A stretch of DNA of 64,000 bases, taken from positions 340,009 through 404,008 of the forward strand of contig DATAVA010000028.1 in the NCBI GenBank assembly GCA_036267975.1, written 5' to 3'. Below the pieces are notes generated by a model. That model ran no database searches. It had not been told where the DNA came from and was given only the letters and a program-made list of their open reading frames with translations. Positions 8,810 through 19,224 of the stretch are shown one piece after another. This DNA comes from DAIDKA01 sp036267975 (GTDB lineage Bacteria; Pseudomonadota; Gammaproteobacteria; Steroidobacterales; Steroidobacteraceae). Numbering within the stretch: position 1 is the stretch's first letter; the number at the start of each line of letters is the position of its first letter. Position numbers and translations under genes: made by a program.

Positions 8810-10333
8810 ATGGCGCTACCGCCGAACGTCAGTCCGACCGACTTCAATGCCGCCCTCACCGCCTGGCGCCAGAGCGTCGGTGCCGAATGGGTGTTTACCT
8901 CGGATGCGGACATTGCGCTGTATCGCGATGCGTACTCGCCCTTCTGGGGCGAGCCCGAGGAACGCGTGGCGTCGGCCGCCGTGGCGCCCGCGACCCTCGA
9001 GCAGGTGCAGGCCGTCGTGCGCGCGGCGAACCAGCATGGCATCCCGCTGTATCCGATCTCCACCGGGCGCAATCTCGCCTACGGGGGCTCCGCGCCGGTG
9101 TATTCGGGCAGTGTCGTGCTCGACCTGAAGCGCATGAACCGCGTGCTCGAGGTGAACGAACGCAATGCCTACGCGCTTGTCGAGCCCGGAGTGAGCTATT
9201 TCGATCTGTATGACCACATCACGAAGGCGAAGCTTGATGTGTGGATCGATCCTCCCGACCCCGGCTGGGGCAGCGTGATCGGCAATGCCCTGGACGGCGG
9301 CGCCGGCTGGACCGCATCGCCGTTCCGCGATCATTTCGGCTCGCATTGCGGCATGGAGGTGGTGCTCGCCAACGGCGAAGTGGTCCGTACCGGCATGGGG
9401 GCACTGCCGAATTCGAAATCGTGGCAACACAACCGCTGGGGTTTCGGACCGTGGGTCGACGGCCTGTTCCGCCAGTCGAACTTCGGCGTAGTCACCAAAA
9501 TGGGTTTTTATCTCATGCCGCGGCCCGAGGCGCTGATGTCCGCGACCGTCACTTCGGCGCGCGATGCGGACATCGTGCCGATGCTCGATGTGCTCAACCT
9601 GCTCGAGAACCAGCATGTCGTGAACGGCTCGACCGCGCTCTTCGGGGGGTCCGATCGCCCCGGAGCGCCGGCCTGGACAGTGACCGTACCCATATACGGA
9701 CCCGAGGATGTCGTGCGTGCGCAGATGCGCTACGCCCAGGCTAAATTCACCGCCATCCCGGGGGTGAATTTCGTCGCGGGCGAGCTGTTCCGCACGCCCC
9801 TGTCGGCTGAGGCGCTGGCACGCGTGCGACTGGTGAATTTCGGCATTCCGAACCTGTCCACCTTCGCGATGCTCGGCCGCAGCCCCGCCAATCCGGACCC
9901 CGCCGGCGGCCATATCGACTTTTCACCCATCGTGCCGCGCACCGGCGAGTCGGTGCTCGAATTCAAGCGCTTCTACAATGAAAACCTCTCGAAGGTGAGC
10001 GGGGGCGAAAACCTCGGGGTCCTCGGGCCGGTGTACATGACCTGCTGGGACCGCACCCTGGTGTGTCTGATCATGTTCCCGATCGGCCGCGACAAGGTGC
10101 GTAATGCGAAGATGCGGGCCGCGTTCGAGGGTTGGGTGCACCTTGCCGCCGAACGCGGCTGGGCCGAATACCGGGCACCGGCGGCATTCCAGGACCTCGT
10201 GGCCGACACCTATTCCTATAACGACCACTCGCTGAACCGGCTGCGCGAGACCATCAAGGACGCCGTTGATCCCAAGGGCATTCTCTCGGCGGGGCGCTAT
10301 GGGGTGTGGCCCAAGCACCTGAGGAAGGTCTGA
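8810..10333 (+). CDS. VAO/PCMH-type FAD oxidoreductase (4-cresol or eugenol dehydrogenase-like)
   Basis: 507 aa from the ATG at 8810; the frame is open further upstream but this ATG follows the preceding gene and begins at the usual family N-terminus. The PP-loop FAD domain contains PLYPISTGRNLAYGGSAP and, further on, ALVEPGVSYFDLYDHI and GWGSVIGNALDGGAGWTASP. The C-terminal end GILSAGRYGVWP is the characteristic tail of the vanillyl-alcohol oxidase/p-cresol methylhydroxylase family. Partnering with the adjacent c-type cytochrome (1 bp downstream) mirrors PchF-PchC and eugenol hydroxylase, where electrons from a para-alkylphenol pass via FAD to heme. I could not assign the covalent FAD residue by eye. 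No export signal is seen on this subunit. Confidence 0.88.
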   Translation: MALPPNVSPTDFNAALTAWRQSVGAEWVFTSDADIALYRDAYSPFWGEPEERVASAAVAPATLEQVQAVVRAANQHGIPLYPISTGRNLAYGGSAPVYSGSVVLDLKRMNRVLEVNERNAYALVEPGVSYFDLYDHITKAKLDVWIDPPDPGWGSVIGNALDGGAGWTASPFRDHFGSHCGMEVVLANGEVVRTGMGALPNSKSWQHNRWGFGPWVDGLFRQSNFGVVTKMGFYLMPRPEALMSATVTSARDADIVPMLDVLNLLENQHVVNGSTALFGGSDRPGAPAWTVTVPIYGPEDVVRAQMRYAQAKFTAIPGVNFVAGELFRTPLSAEALARVRLVNFGIPNLSTFAMLGRSPANPDPAGGHIDFSPIVPRTGESVLEFKRFYNENLSKVSGGENLGVLGPVYMTCWDRTLVCLIMFPIGRDKVRNAKMRAAFEGWVHLAAERGWAEYRAPAAFQDLVADTYSYNDHSLNRLRETIKDAVDPKGILSAGRYGVWPKHLRKV

Positions 10334-10334
10334 C

Positions 10335-10658
10335 ATGAAGTACTCCAGCCTCGTCCTGGCCGCACTGTGCGGCGCGGCGCAGGCCGCGAGCCCCGGCGGC
10401 AAGGCGGTCTATGAGCACTGGTGCGCCCCCTGCCACGCTCCCGGTCCAGGCCATCCCGGTACCCAGTCCCTGCAGGTGAAATACCAGGGCAAACTGCCCG
10501 CGGTACTGCTCGAGCGCACCGACCTCACACCCCAGACCGTTAGCATTTTCGTACGCCAGGGCATACTGCTGATGGCCCCCTTCCGCAAGACCGAAATCAC
10601 CGATGCGGAGCTGGCCGCTCTGGCCGCCTACGTGACCGCCCGTGGCAACGCCCGCTAG
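10335..10658 (+). CDS. Small c-type cytochrome, partner of the flavoprotein
   Basis: 107 aa with a Sec signal (SSLVLAALCGAAQAA) and one heme c site CAPCH at about residues 31-35. The likely distal Met ligand is in ILLMAPFRKTEI, about 50 residues on, giving a class I monoheme cytochrome of about 90 mature residues. Size and position match the cytochrome subunit of 4-cresol dehydrogenase (PchC-like), taking electrons from the flavoprotein encoded just upstream. One-base spacing suggests translational coupling. Confidence 0.88.
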   Translation: MKYSSLVLAALCGAAQAASPGGKAVYEHWCAPCHAPGPGHPGTQSLQVKYQGKLPAVLLERTDLTPQTVSIFVRQGILLMAPFRKTEITDAELAALAAYVTARGNAR

Positions 10659-10702
10659 AGCATGCAAGCCCTTGATTTCACAGCGGTCGAAACGAAATAT
10701 GC

Positions 10703-10721
10703 ATAGACGCAAGAAGTCTAT
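10703..10721. promoter_or_regulatory. Inverted repeat upstream of nitrite/sulfite reductase
   Basis: ATAGAC-N7-GTCTAT, a perfect 6-bp inverted repeat 8 bp before the TTG at 10730, in the only non-coding gap between the cytochrome and the reductase. Its position fits an operator or a small hairpin in the leader. No binding protein is identified. Confidence 0.35.
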
Positions 10722-10729
10722 CTAAGATA

Positions 10730-13093
<2,364 letters not shown>

Positions 13094-13098
13094 AAACC

Positions 13099-13674
13099 GT
13101 GGATCTGCATAAGTTCGGCATCAAGCTCTTCGCGGTGAGCGCGAAGGGCTTCGACACCCTCAAGCTCATTCCGATGTACCACCGCTGGATCCAGCAAAAG
13201 GCGCTCGAAGACCTGCTCATCGACGTGGCCGACTACAGCCACGTGCCGGCCGGCCCCGGCATCATGCTCATTGCGCACGAGGGCAACTACGCACTGGATG
13301 ACACGGGCCACGAACGCGGCGTGCTGTACTACAGCAAGCACACCCTGCCCGGGGATCTGCCCGGGCGCTTGGTGCAGGTCGCGCGCAAGTTACTGAAAGC
13401 CGCGCAGCTGATGATCGCAGACGCCGAGCTCAACGGTGAGCTTGCGGTGCCCGGCAATCACCTGCAGTTCATCGCCAATGACCGGCTGATCGCGCCCAAT
13501 ACGCAGGCCGCGTACGCCGAGCTCGAACCGACGCTCAAGGTCTTCCTCGACCGCCTGTATGCGGGAGCACCGTACACGCTCGCGCGCGAGACCGATCCGA
13601 AGGAGCGCCTGTCGGTGCGGGTGCAGACCGAAAAAGAAGTGCCATTGGAAACCCTGCTCGCGCGGCTGAACTAA
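13099..13674 (+). CDS. Conserved protein of unknown function paired with the siroheme reductase
   Basis: 191 aa from a GTG at 13099, five bases after the reductase stop. No signal peptide, no membrane segment, no cysteine. The sequence is a mixed alpha/beta soluble protein with a conserved-looking start (LHKFGIKLFAVSAKGFDTLKLI) and a middle part rich in beta strands (GPGIMLIAHEGNYALDD). It is not the DUF934 partner found beside CysI in pseudomonads as far as I can judge. Tight coupling suggests an accessory for electron supply, siroheme insertion or complex formation; this is inference from position. Confidence 0.65.
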   Translation: MDLHKFGIKLFAVSAKGFDTLKLIPMYHRWIQQKALEDLLIDVADYSHVPAGPGIMLIAHEGNYALDDTGHERGVLYYSKHTLPGDLPGRLVQVARKLLKAAQLMIADAELNGELAVPGNHLQFIANDRLIAPNTQAAYAELEPTLKVFLDRLYAGAPYTLARETDPKERLSVRVQTEKEVPLETLLARLN

Positions 13675-13694
13675 CCCCCTGAGCCGCGGTGGCC

Positions 13695-13710
13695 GGCGCC
13701 ATAGAGCGCC
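13695..13710. terminator. Possible terminator hairpin
   Basis: GGCGC-N6-GCGCC stem-loop 21 bp after the stop at 13674, followed by ATTATT. The stem is short and the T content modest, so it is a weak candidate for termination of the reductase operon. Confidence 0.3.
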
Positions 13711-13716
13711 ATTATT

Positions 13717-13728
13717 GCCCCATGGGGC
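13717..13728. promoter_or_regulatory. Perfect 12-bp palindrome GCCCCATGGGGC
   Basis: Self-complementary over all 12 positions and located about 60-75 bp before the SPFH gene start, in a 93-bp gap. It could be an operator or part of a terminator hairpin with the stem at 13695-13710. No further evidence. Confidence 0.25.
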
Positions 13729-13791
13729 TGCCACAACTGCCGGCAAGACTGTCACTCAGCGCGGTAAATGAACGCCGCGGGAGTCACCAAA

Positions 13792-14991
13792 ATGTCTGCG
13801 CGGGTGGATGCGGTCCTCGAGGTCTTGCGCCGATTGGGCTCACTCCTGGTCATTGCGGGCAGCGCGCTGTACGCGGGCATGGCGCGACGGCGCTGGCGAC
13901 TCACCCTCCTCGCGCTGCTCGCAGTGATGCTCTACACGGCCTACAAGCATCCCCCCTTCGCCACCGCCGCCGGCGGCGAGCTGCTGGTACGGACCAACGA
14001 ACTCAACGGCGCCGCGAGCGCGTATTCGGCCGGAACGGTTCTGGTAATACCCGGTGTGCACCAGGTGCGGCGCTTTTCCACCCGCGACCAGGTCTACCGA
14101 CTGACCGAGGGTGCGAGTGCCACCGGGCCCGCTCCCTTCCAGTCCACCGAAGGACTGTCGATCGGCGTCGATCTGACGGTGCGCTGGGCGATTGATCGCA
14201 GCCGTGTCGCGCGCCTGTCGAAGGATTACCCGGATGATCTGAACCAGGACCTGGTGCGACCCGCAGTCCAGGGCATCGCGTATCCCTTATTTGCGCGGCA
14301 TACGGTGCGCGAGATCTTCTCGGGGCAGCGTTCGGCCATTCAGCGTGAACTCACCGCCGAACTCGCCCCGAAGCTTGCCGCCATGGGGCTCGTATTGCGC
14401 GGCGTGAGCATGGGCCAGGTCGATCTGCCGGCGGATTATCGCGCGGGCATGGAGAAGCTGCTGGCCGAGGAACTCGAGACGGAGAAAGTGCGCTACACGC
14501 TGCAGCTGAAGGCAGCACAGGTGAAGCAGACCGCGCTCGAGGCCGAGGCGGATAAGGTGCGACGCGAGTCCGCCGCCGAAGCGGCCGGCCAGGAACAGGT
14601 CATCGCCGCGCGCGCGCAGGAGGAGACCATGAAGCACATCCTGCCGTTCAAACAGAAGCAGATCGAGCAGCGCCAGCTCGAAGCCGAGGCCGACAAAGTG
14701 TCGCGCATCCGCACCGCCGAAGGCGTTGCCGAGGCGCGCCGCATCGAAGCGCAGGGCGAGGCGGATTCGCGGCAGAAGCTGGCCAATGCCGAGGCCTATC
14801 GGGTTGATCTCGTCGGCAAGGCGAGCGCCGGCCAGATGGCGCGCGAGGGCGCGCTCGTCACCCAGTACCCCCTGCTGATCCAGAAGACCCTGGCGGACAA
14901 GCTGTCCGACAAGGTGCAGGTCATCATCGCGCCGACTCCCGATGCCGGTCACTTCATCGGCTCGAATCTGATCGGGGAGAACAAGCCGTGA
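13792..14991 (+). CDS. Membrane-anchored SPFH/Band 7 (prohibitin-like) protein
   Basis: 399 aa from the ATG at 13792, chosen over 13768 because GGGAG lies 8 nt before it. Residues about 10-60 hold one or two hydrophobic segments (LLVIAGSALYAGM and LTLLALLAVMLYTAY). The SPFH domain follows (GELLVRTNELNG through about residue 230, including FSTRDQVYRLTEGASA and YPLFARHTVREIFSGQR). A long helical region (about 235-350), rich in Ala, Glu, Arg and Lys, likely forms coiled coils, as in prohibitin and HflK. Such proteins assemble large membrane rings that organise proteases or lipids. It overlaps the next gene, a secreted SH3-like protein, so the pair probably works together. Confidence 0.87.
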   Translation: MSARVDAVLEVLRRLGSLLVIAGSALYAGMARRRWRLTLLALLAVMLYTAYKHPPFATAAGGELLVRTNELNGAASAYSAGTVLVIPGVHQVRRFSTRDQVYRLTEGASATGPAPFQSTEGLSIGVDLTVRWAIDRSRVARLSKDYPDDLNQDLVRPAVQGIAYPLFARHTVREIFSGQRSAIQRELTAELAPKLAAMGLVLRGVSMGQVDLPADYRAGMEKLLAEELETEKVRYTLQLKAAQVKQTALEAEADKVRRESAAEAAGQEQVIAARAQEETMKHILPFKQKQIEQRQLEAEADKVSRIRTAEGVAEARRIEAQGEADSRQKLANAEAYRVDLVGKASAGQMAREGALVTQYPLLIQKTLADKLSDKVQVIIAPTPDAGHFIGSNLIGENKP

Positions 14992-16385
14992 TGCTCGCAC
15001 TCGCGGCCGCCCTCGCGATCGTGGTGCAGGATCACACGCCGCTGCGCGCCGCCGCGCAGTCGGGTGCGACCGAACTGACCACATTGTCGCAGGGTGATGT
15101 GCTCGAGGTGCGCGGCGAACATGCCGGTTATCTGCAGGTGTACAACTATCGGCGCGAGCGCGGCGGGTACCTGCGCAGCGAAGCCGTCCGCTCCGTGGGG
15201 TTGACCGCGAACGATGCGCCGGAACTGCTCGCGGTGCTGCGCTTTCTGCGCGAGAGCCGTGGCTCCGAAGCGCTCGGTATCAGCTATGGCGCCGCGTATC
15301 TGAAGGCCGTGCCACCGCAGGCGCTGACGGCTGAGCCACTCGCAGCGATTGCGCGCATGGCCGAGCGCCTCGCCGACGCCGCCTCGGGTAGCGGCCCCAC
15401 CGGAGTCGATGTCGGCGCGCATCTGGATGTGGTCGGGCAATTCGGAATTCGGATGCGCAGCTTCGAACTCAACGGACGCGTGCAGACCTGCTATGACGGG
15501 GAGCTGTTCCACCGGTTGCTCGCGCTGCCGAAAGCCAGCGCCGAGGAGCGCGCCCTCGCGGCCTTGAGTCTCACGCGACCCGATTGCATTGATCCAAACC
15601 TGGGTCCCACGGCCCGGGTCGCCCTTGATAACGAGCGCGGCGCCATGCTCGATGCAATTGCCGAGCGCGATCTGACCGCGCTGACGCTCAGCCGGCTGCG
15701 CTCGCGGCGCGCCGCCGTCTGGGCCACCATTGCCTTCGAGGAGGCACGGCACGGCGAGTCCGCCGCCATCGCCGGACAACGCGCACTCACCGCACTGCTG
15801 GGTGTGCGGGTCAACGATCTCGGTGAAGACCGCAGGTCCGAGTATGTCGACACCATCGTGCGGGTCGGCGCCAGCCGCTGGGCTGCTGCCCTCAGCCCGC
15901 CCCCAGCCAACCCACTCACGCTGAGCGCCACCGCCGATGATCCCGGCCAGACCTGCGTGACATTGAAAAATCCGCGCTCCGGTGCCGCGCTCGTACAACG
16001 TTGCACCTACGGCATCCCCTGGATCGCCTCGGCGCAGGTGATCGCACAGGGCCAAGCCGTGGTACTGGCGGTGCAGCCGCTGCGAAGCTGGCGCGAACTG
16101 TGGATCTTCCACCAGCGCCATGGAACCTGGATCGTCGATGTCCTGCCGCCCGGATACAACGACCCCGATGAGGGTTACATCGAGTACGCAGGCTACGTGC
16201 CGGGCACGCGGCGACTGCTGATCGCGCGCGAGCTGAAAGACCGCGGTCACTTCGTGCGCAGCTTCGAGGAACTGCGGCTCGATGATCTGGTGACGGTCAG
16301 GCAGGCCGGCCGCCCCGGGCTGCTGCGTGACTTCGGTCATTGGGCCGATGCGGGGTGGCGACGGGATACGCTGGCGCTGCATTGA
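14988..16385 (+). CDS. Secreted protein with N-terminal SH3-like domain
   Basis: 465 aa from GTG 14988 (or 464 from ATG 14991); both overlap the SPFH stop. A short hydrophobic leader MLALAAALAIVVQ may be a signal. Residues about 15-70 read like a bacterial SH3 domain: TPLRAAAQSGATELTTLSQGD then VLEVRGEHAGYLQVY and GGYLRSEAV. The rest is a helical repeat-like segment followed by a beta-rich end (VVLAVQPLRSWRELWIFHQR). I do not recognise the larger domain. Four-base coupling to the SPFH gene suggests an envelope role in the same complex. Confidence 0.65.
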   Translation: MMLALAAALAIVVQDHTPLRAAAQSGATELTTLSQGDVLEVRGEHAGYLQVYNYRRERGGYLRSEAVRSVGLTANDAPELLAVLRFLRESRGSEALGISYGAAYLKAVPPQALTAEPLAAIARMAERLADAASGSGPTGVDVGAHLDVVGQFGIRMRSFELNGRVQTCYDGELFHRLLALPKASAEERALAALSLTRPDCIDPNLGPTARVALDNERGAMLDAIAERDLTALTLSRLRSRRAAVWATIAFEEARHGESAAIAGQRALTALLGVRVNDLGEDRRSEYVDTIVRVGASRWAAALSPPPANPLTLSATADDPGQTCVTLKNPRSGAALVQRCTYGIPWIASAQVIAQGQAVVLAVQPLRSWRELWIFHQRHGTWIVDVLPPGYNDPDEGYIEYAGYVPGTRRLLIARELKDRGHFVRSFEELRLDDLVTVRQAGRPGLLRDFGHWADAGWRRDTLALH

Positions 16386-16445
16386 GCGCAGGCCCGTTCC
16401 GTCCTGCGCATGATGTTTGAATCGAAAATGGCTAACATCACAGCC

Positions 16446-17486
16446 ATGATTTTCGAAACCGTTGCTTCCGGCGGCTGCCGCTCCTATCTGCTCGGCTGCG
16501 AGGAGACCTGCGCCGCGGCACTCATCGATCCGGAGCTGAGTCAGCTCGACCGCTACAAGGCGCTCGCTGCGAGGCATGGCCTGCGCATCCACTACCTCAT
16601 CGACACGCATACTCATGCCGATCATTTCTCCGCAACGCGCCAGCTGGCACGCGAATTCAATGTGCCGGTAGTGATGCATCGGACCAGTCCGGCGCCGTTT
16701 GTCGATCTGCGGCTGGAGGGCGGGGAAATGCTCGCGATCGGGCGCCTGCGGCTGCAGGCACTGCATACTCCCGGGCATACCGCCGACTCCATGTGCCTGT
16801 CCGTGGCGGATCGCGTCTTTACGGGCGATACGCTCCTGATCGGCGCGACGGGACGCACCGACCTGCCCAGTGGCGATGCGGGCAGCCTCTACGACAGTCT
16901 GTTCGGCACCCTGCTCAAGCTCGATCCGGCGCTGCTGGTGTTTCCCGCGCACGAGTACAAGGGGCGCTCGCACACCAGCCTGGGCGAGGAGATCGCCAGC
17001 AACCCACGACTGCAGAGGCGTGATCGCGGCGCGTTCATCGAGATGATGCAGAACCTCAACCTCACCATGCCGACGCATGTCACCGAGGCGCTGCGCACCA
17101 ACATGAGCGGTGGGAAGACCGTGGCGCAGCTGCTGGCCGATGCGGCAGCGATCGTGCCCTTCATGTCGCTGGCCGAACTGCACGCGAGCCTGGACGCGGT
17201 GAGCGCAAAGCTGATGGTGCTGGATGTTCGTGAACGGGATGCCTACGAGGCCGGGCACATACCCGGCGCGGCGCACCTGCCGCGCGGCCAACTCGAATTG
17301 CGGGTCAATGATGAGTTGAAGGACCCGACGCAACGGATCCTCGTCTGCTGCGAATTCGGACGCATTTCCACGCTTGCCGCGGCGACTCTGCGCACCATGG
17401 GATTTCAGGGCGCGGTCGCCCTGGATGGCGGGATGAAGGCCTGGCGGGCGGCCGGCTATCCGCTGGTACTGTCCAGTTCACCTTGA
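16446..17486 (+). CDS. Persulfide dioxygenase-rhodanese fusion (MBL fold plus sulfurtransferase)
   Basis: 346 aa from ATG 16446, where ETHE1-type proteins usually start (ATGs at 16410 and 16428 are possible). The MBL domain (about 1-230) has THTHADHFSATRQLA, HTPGHTADSMCL, FTGDTLLIGATGRTDLPSG and FPAHEYKG, matching persulfide dioxygenases that use a single iron held by two His and an Asp. The C-terminal rhodanese domain (about 245-340) carries the catalytic Cys in CCEFGR and the DVRERDAYEAGHIPGAAHLP entry motif. The fusion would oxidise glutathione persulfide to sulfite and transfer sulfane sulfur. Its neighbour 3 kb upstream, the siroheme reductase, could consume the sulfite. Confidence 0.9.
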   Translation: MIFETVASGGCRSYLLGCEETCAAALIDPELSQLDRYKALAARHGLRIHYLIDTHTHADHFSATRQLAREFNVPVVMHRTSPAPFVDLRLEGGEMLAIGRLRLQALHTPGHTADSMCLSVADRVFTGDTLLIGATGRTDLPSGDAGSLYDSLFGTLLKLDPALLVFPAHEYKGRSHTSLGEEIASNPRLQRRDRGAFIEMMQNLNLTMPTHVTEALRTNMSGGKTVAQLLADAAAIVPFMSLAELHASLDAVSAKLMVLDVRERDAYEAGHIPGAAHLPRGQLELRVNDELKDPTQRILVCCEFGRISTLAAATLRTMGFQGAVALDGGMKAWRAAGYPLVLSSSP

Positions 17487-18121
17487 TGCCGACACCCGCA
17501 GCAGCCCTGTCATTCGCCGCCGTCGCTTTTCTCATGGCACTCTCGCCTGGGCCGAATCTTCTGTACCTCGCCTCCCGGTCCATCTGTCAGGGTCGTCGGG
17601 CAGGATTTACCTCGCTCGGGGGAGTGTGCACTGGCATGTTCTGCTACATGCTGGTGGCGGCCGCCGGGCTGACCGCACTCTTCAAAGCCGTTCCTCTTGC
17701 CTACGATGCAGTGCGCTGGGCGGGTGTGCTCTACCTGCTTTGGCTTGCCTGCAGACTCATCATCACGCGATCGGAATCGCTGGCCCCGGGACCGCTGCCG
17801 TCGGAGAGCAATGCACGGCTGTACCGCCGAGGCCTGCTGACCTGCCTGTTGAACCCCAAGATCGTCGTGACCTATGGTGCACTGCTGCCGCAATTCGTCG
17901 ATCCCGCTGGCGCCAACGTCCTGAGCCAGACGGTGATGCTTGGGCTGGTGCAAATCGCCGCGGCCGCGTGCGCCCATTCGCTTGTGATCGTTGCAGTGGC
18001 CACCCTGGCTTCGGTGATCTCCAAGCACCACGCCATCGCAAGACTCCAGCGCTATCTGCTGGCCTGCGTGCTCGCCGCGCTGGCGGTGCGCCTCGCGATG
18101 GAGCGACGCAGTACGGTCTAA
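17486..18121 (+). CDS. LysE/RhtB family amino-acid exporter
   Basis: 211 aa, six hydrophobic segments. The first loop has ALSPGPNLLYLASRSICQGRRAG, split as LSPGPN-L and QGRRAG, the LysE/RhtB signature. The central NPKIVVTYGALLPQFVDP is also typical. The ATG at 17486 shares its A with the TGA of the persulfide dioxygenase gene (TGATG), giving tight coupling. It would export an amino acid or a derivative such as cysteine or a thiol compound; co-transcription with a persulfide enzyme makes a sulfur amino acid plausible, but this is inference. Its end overlaps tail-to-tail by 3 bp with the methyltransferase on the other strand. Confidence 0.85.
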   Translation: MPTPAAALSFAAVAFLMALSPGPNLLYLASRSICQGRRAGFTSLGGVCTGMFCYMLVAAAGLTALFKAVPLAYDAVRWAGVLYLLWLACRLIITRSESLAPGPLPSESNARLYRRGLLTCLLNPKIVVTYGALLPQFVDPAGANVLSQTVMLGLVQIAAAACAHSLVIVAVATLASVISKHHAIARLQRYLLACVLAALAVRLAMERRSTV

Positions 18122-19140
18122 GGCTTGCGGGCGACAATCAGCGAGAAGTAGCCCCCGCCGGTGCTGTAGGCCTCGACACCCGTGAAACCGACCGGCTCCA
18201 GGAAGCCGCGCAGTTCCGCCAGGCTGTACTGACGGCCACGGGTGCCGATCAGCATCAGCAGCGAGAACGCCGCCGCCGGCAGCGGGCCGCAGCCGTCATC
18301 GTCTATCAGCATTTCATGCAGGACGATCCGGCCGCCGGACGGCAGGGCGTCAAAGGATTTCTTCACCAGCAACCGGCAGGTTTCATCCGACCAGTCATGC
18401 AGGATGTTCGAGAGGAAATGGGCGTCATGGCCGCTCGGCCAGGCCTGCGTGAACATGTTGACGGCCTGCGTGCTCACGCGCGGACCTAAGCCGGATGCTG
18501 CGATGTACTTATCAGCCTCGGCGCAGACGGCAATGATTTCCATCACCGTCGCGCGCAATGACGGATATGCGTTCGCGATCGCGATCGAGAAGACTGCCGA
18601 ACCGCCGCCCACATCGAGCAGGCTGCGAACCTGTCCGAAGAGCGGTTGGACGCTGACCGCCTTCGCGGCCGCACGGCTGTGCGCGTTCATGAACGCAGTG
18701 ATCATCTGTGCCAGGCCCGGAGGCATCTCGCCGCGCTCCCACTCCGCGACCGCCGATCCGTAGGCTTCGGCTTGCACCTCGGGTCGCAGGCTCGCGAGCA
18801 ATTGCGCGTGCAGTGGCTGCGTCTGACGGAAGCGATGCAGCAGGGGTCCGGCATAGCCTTCGGCCTCCGGATGCAGCCACGTGCGGGTCGCGGCGGTCGC
18901 CCGCCAGCGTCCGTCGTGACGCTCGAGGAAGCCCAAGGCGGCGAGCAGCCCGAGATGCATCGCCAGTGCACGCGCGCCCACCGCTATCCGCGCCGCCAGT
19001 TCATCGGTCGTCAGGGAGTGCGACGACAGCGCGACGAAAGTGCCAACCTCATCGGCTACCGTCAGCACCGGCAGGCGATACATCGCCAGCCAGGTGTCCC
19101 AGACCAGCCGATCGTCCATTGTTAGTGGAAGTGTGCTCAT
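18118..19140 (-). CDS. SAM-dependent O-methyltransferase (COMT/HIOMT type)
   Basis: 340 aa from ATG 19140. The frame stays open to 19986, but that part is antisense to the next gene. An N-terminal winged-helix dimerisation domain (about 10-95) precedes the Rossmann domain with SAM motif SLLDVGGGSAVFSIAIAN (about residue 170 on). The catalytic-base region is FLSNILHDWSDETCRLL, where the His of the H-D-W motif acts in plant-type O-methyltransferases. It would methylate a hydroxylated small molecule. The start is 84 bp from the divergent methyltransferase at 19225, so the two may share a control region. Confidence 0.87.
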   Translation of the reverse strand: MSTLPLTMDDRLVWDTWLAMYRLPVLTVADEVGTFVALSSHSLTTDELAARIAVGARALAMHLGLLAALGFLERHDGRWRATAATRTWLHPEAEGYAGPLLHRFRQTQPLHAQLLASLRPEVQAEAYGSAVAEWERGEMPPGLAQMITAFMNAHSRAAAKAVSVQPLFGQVRSLLDVGGGSAVFSIAIANAYPSLRATVMEIIAVCAEADKYIAASGLGPRVSTQAVNMFTQAWPSGHDAHFLSNILHDWSDETCRLLVKKSFDALPSGGRIVLHEMLIDDDGCGPLPAAAFSLLMLIGTRGRQYSLAELRGFLEPVGFTGVEAYSTGGGYFSLIVARKP

Positions 19141-19224
19141 CCCCGCCCCCTGTTTTGTCCAATTTGACCCGAAACCTGCTTCGCACGCTATCCTTGATTT
19201 CGTAATCGAATCGGAAAAGTCACC

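Noticed and set aside
14949..17333. 794-codon minus-strand open frame
   Set aside because: It is antisense to three well-supported plus-strand genes (SPFH end, SH3-like, persulfide dioxygenase) and has no family motif; GC-rich DNA commonly leaves such long antisense frames.
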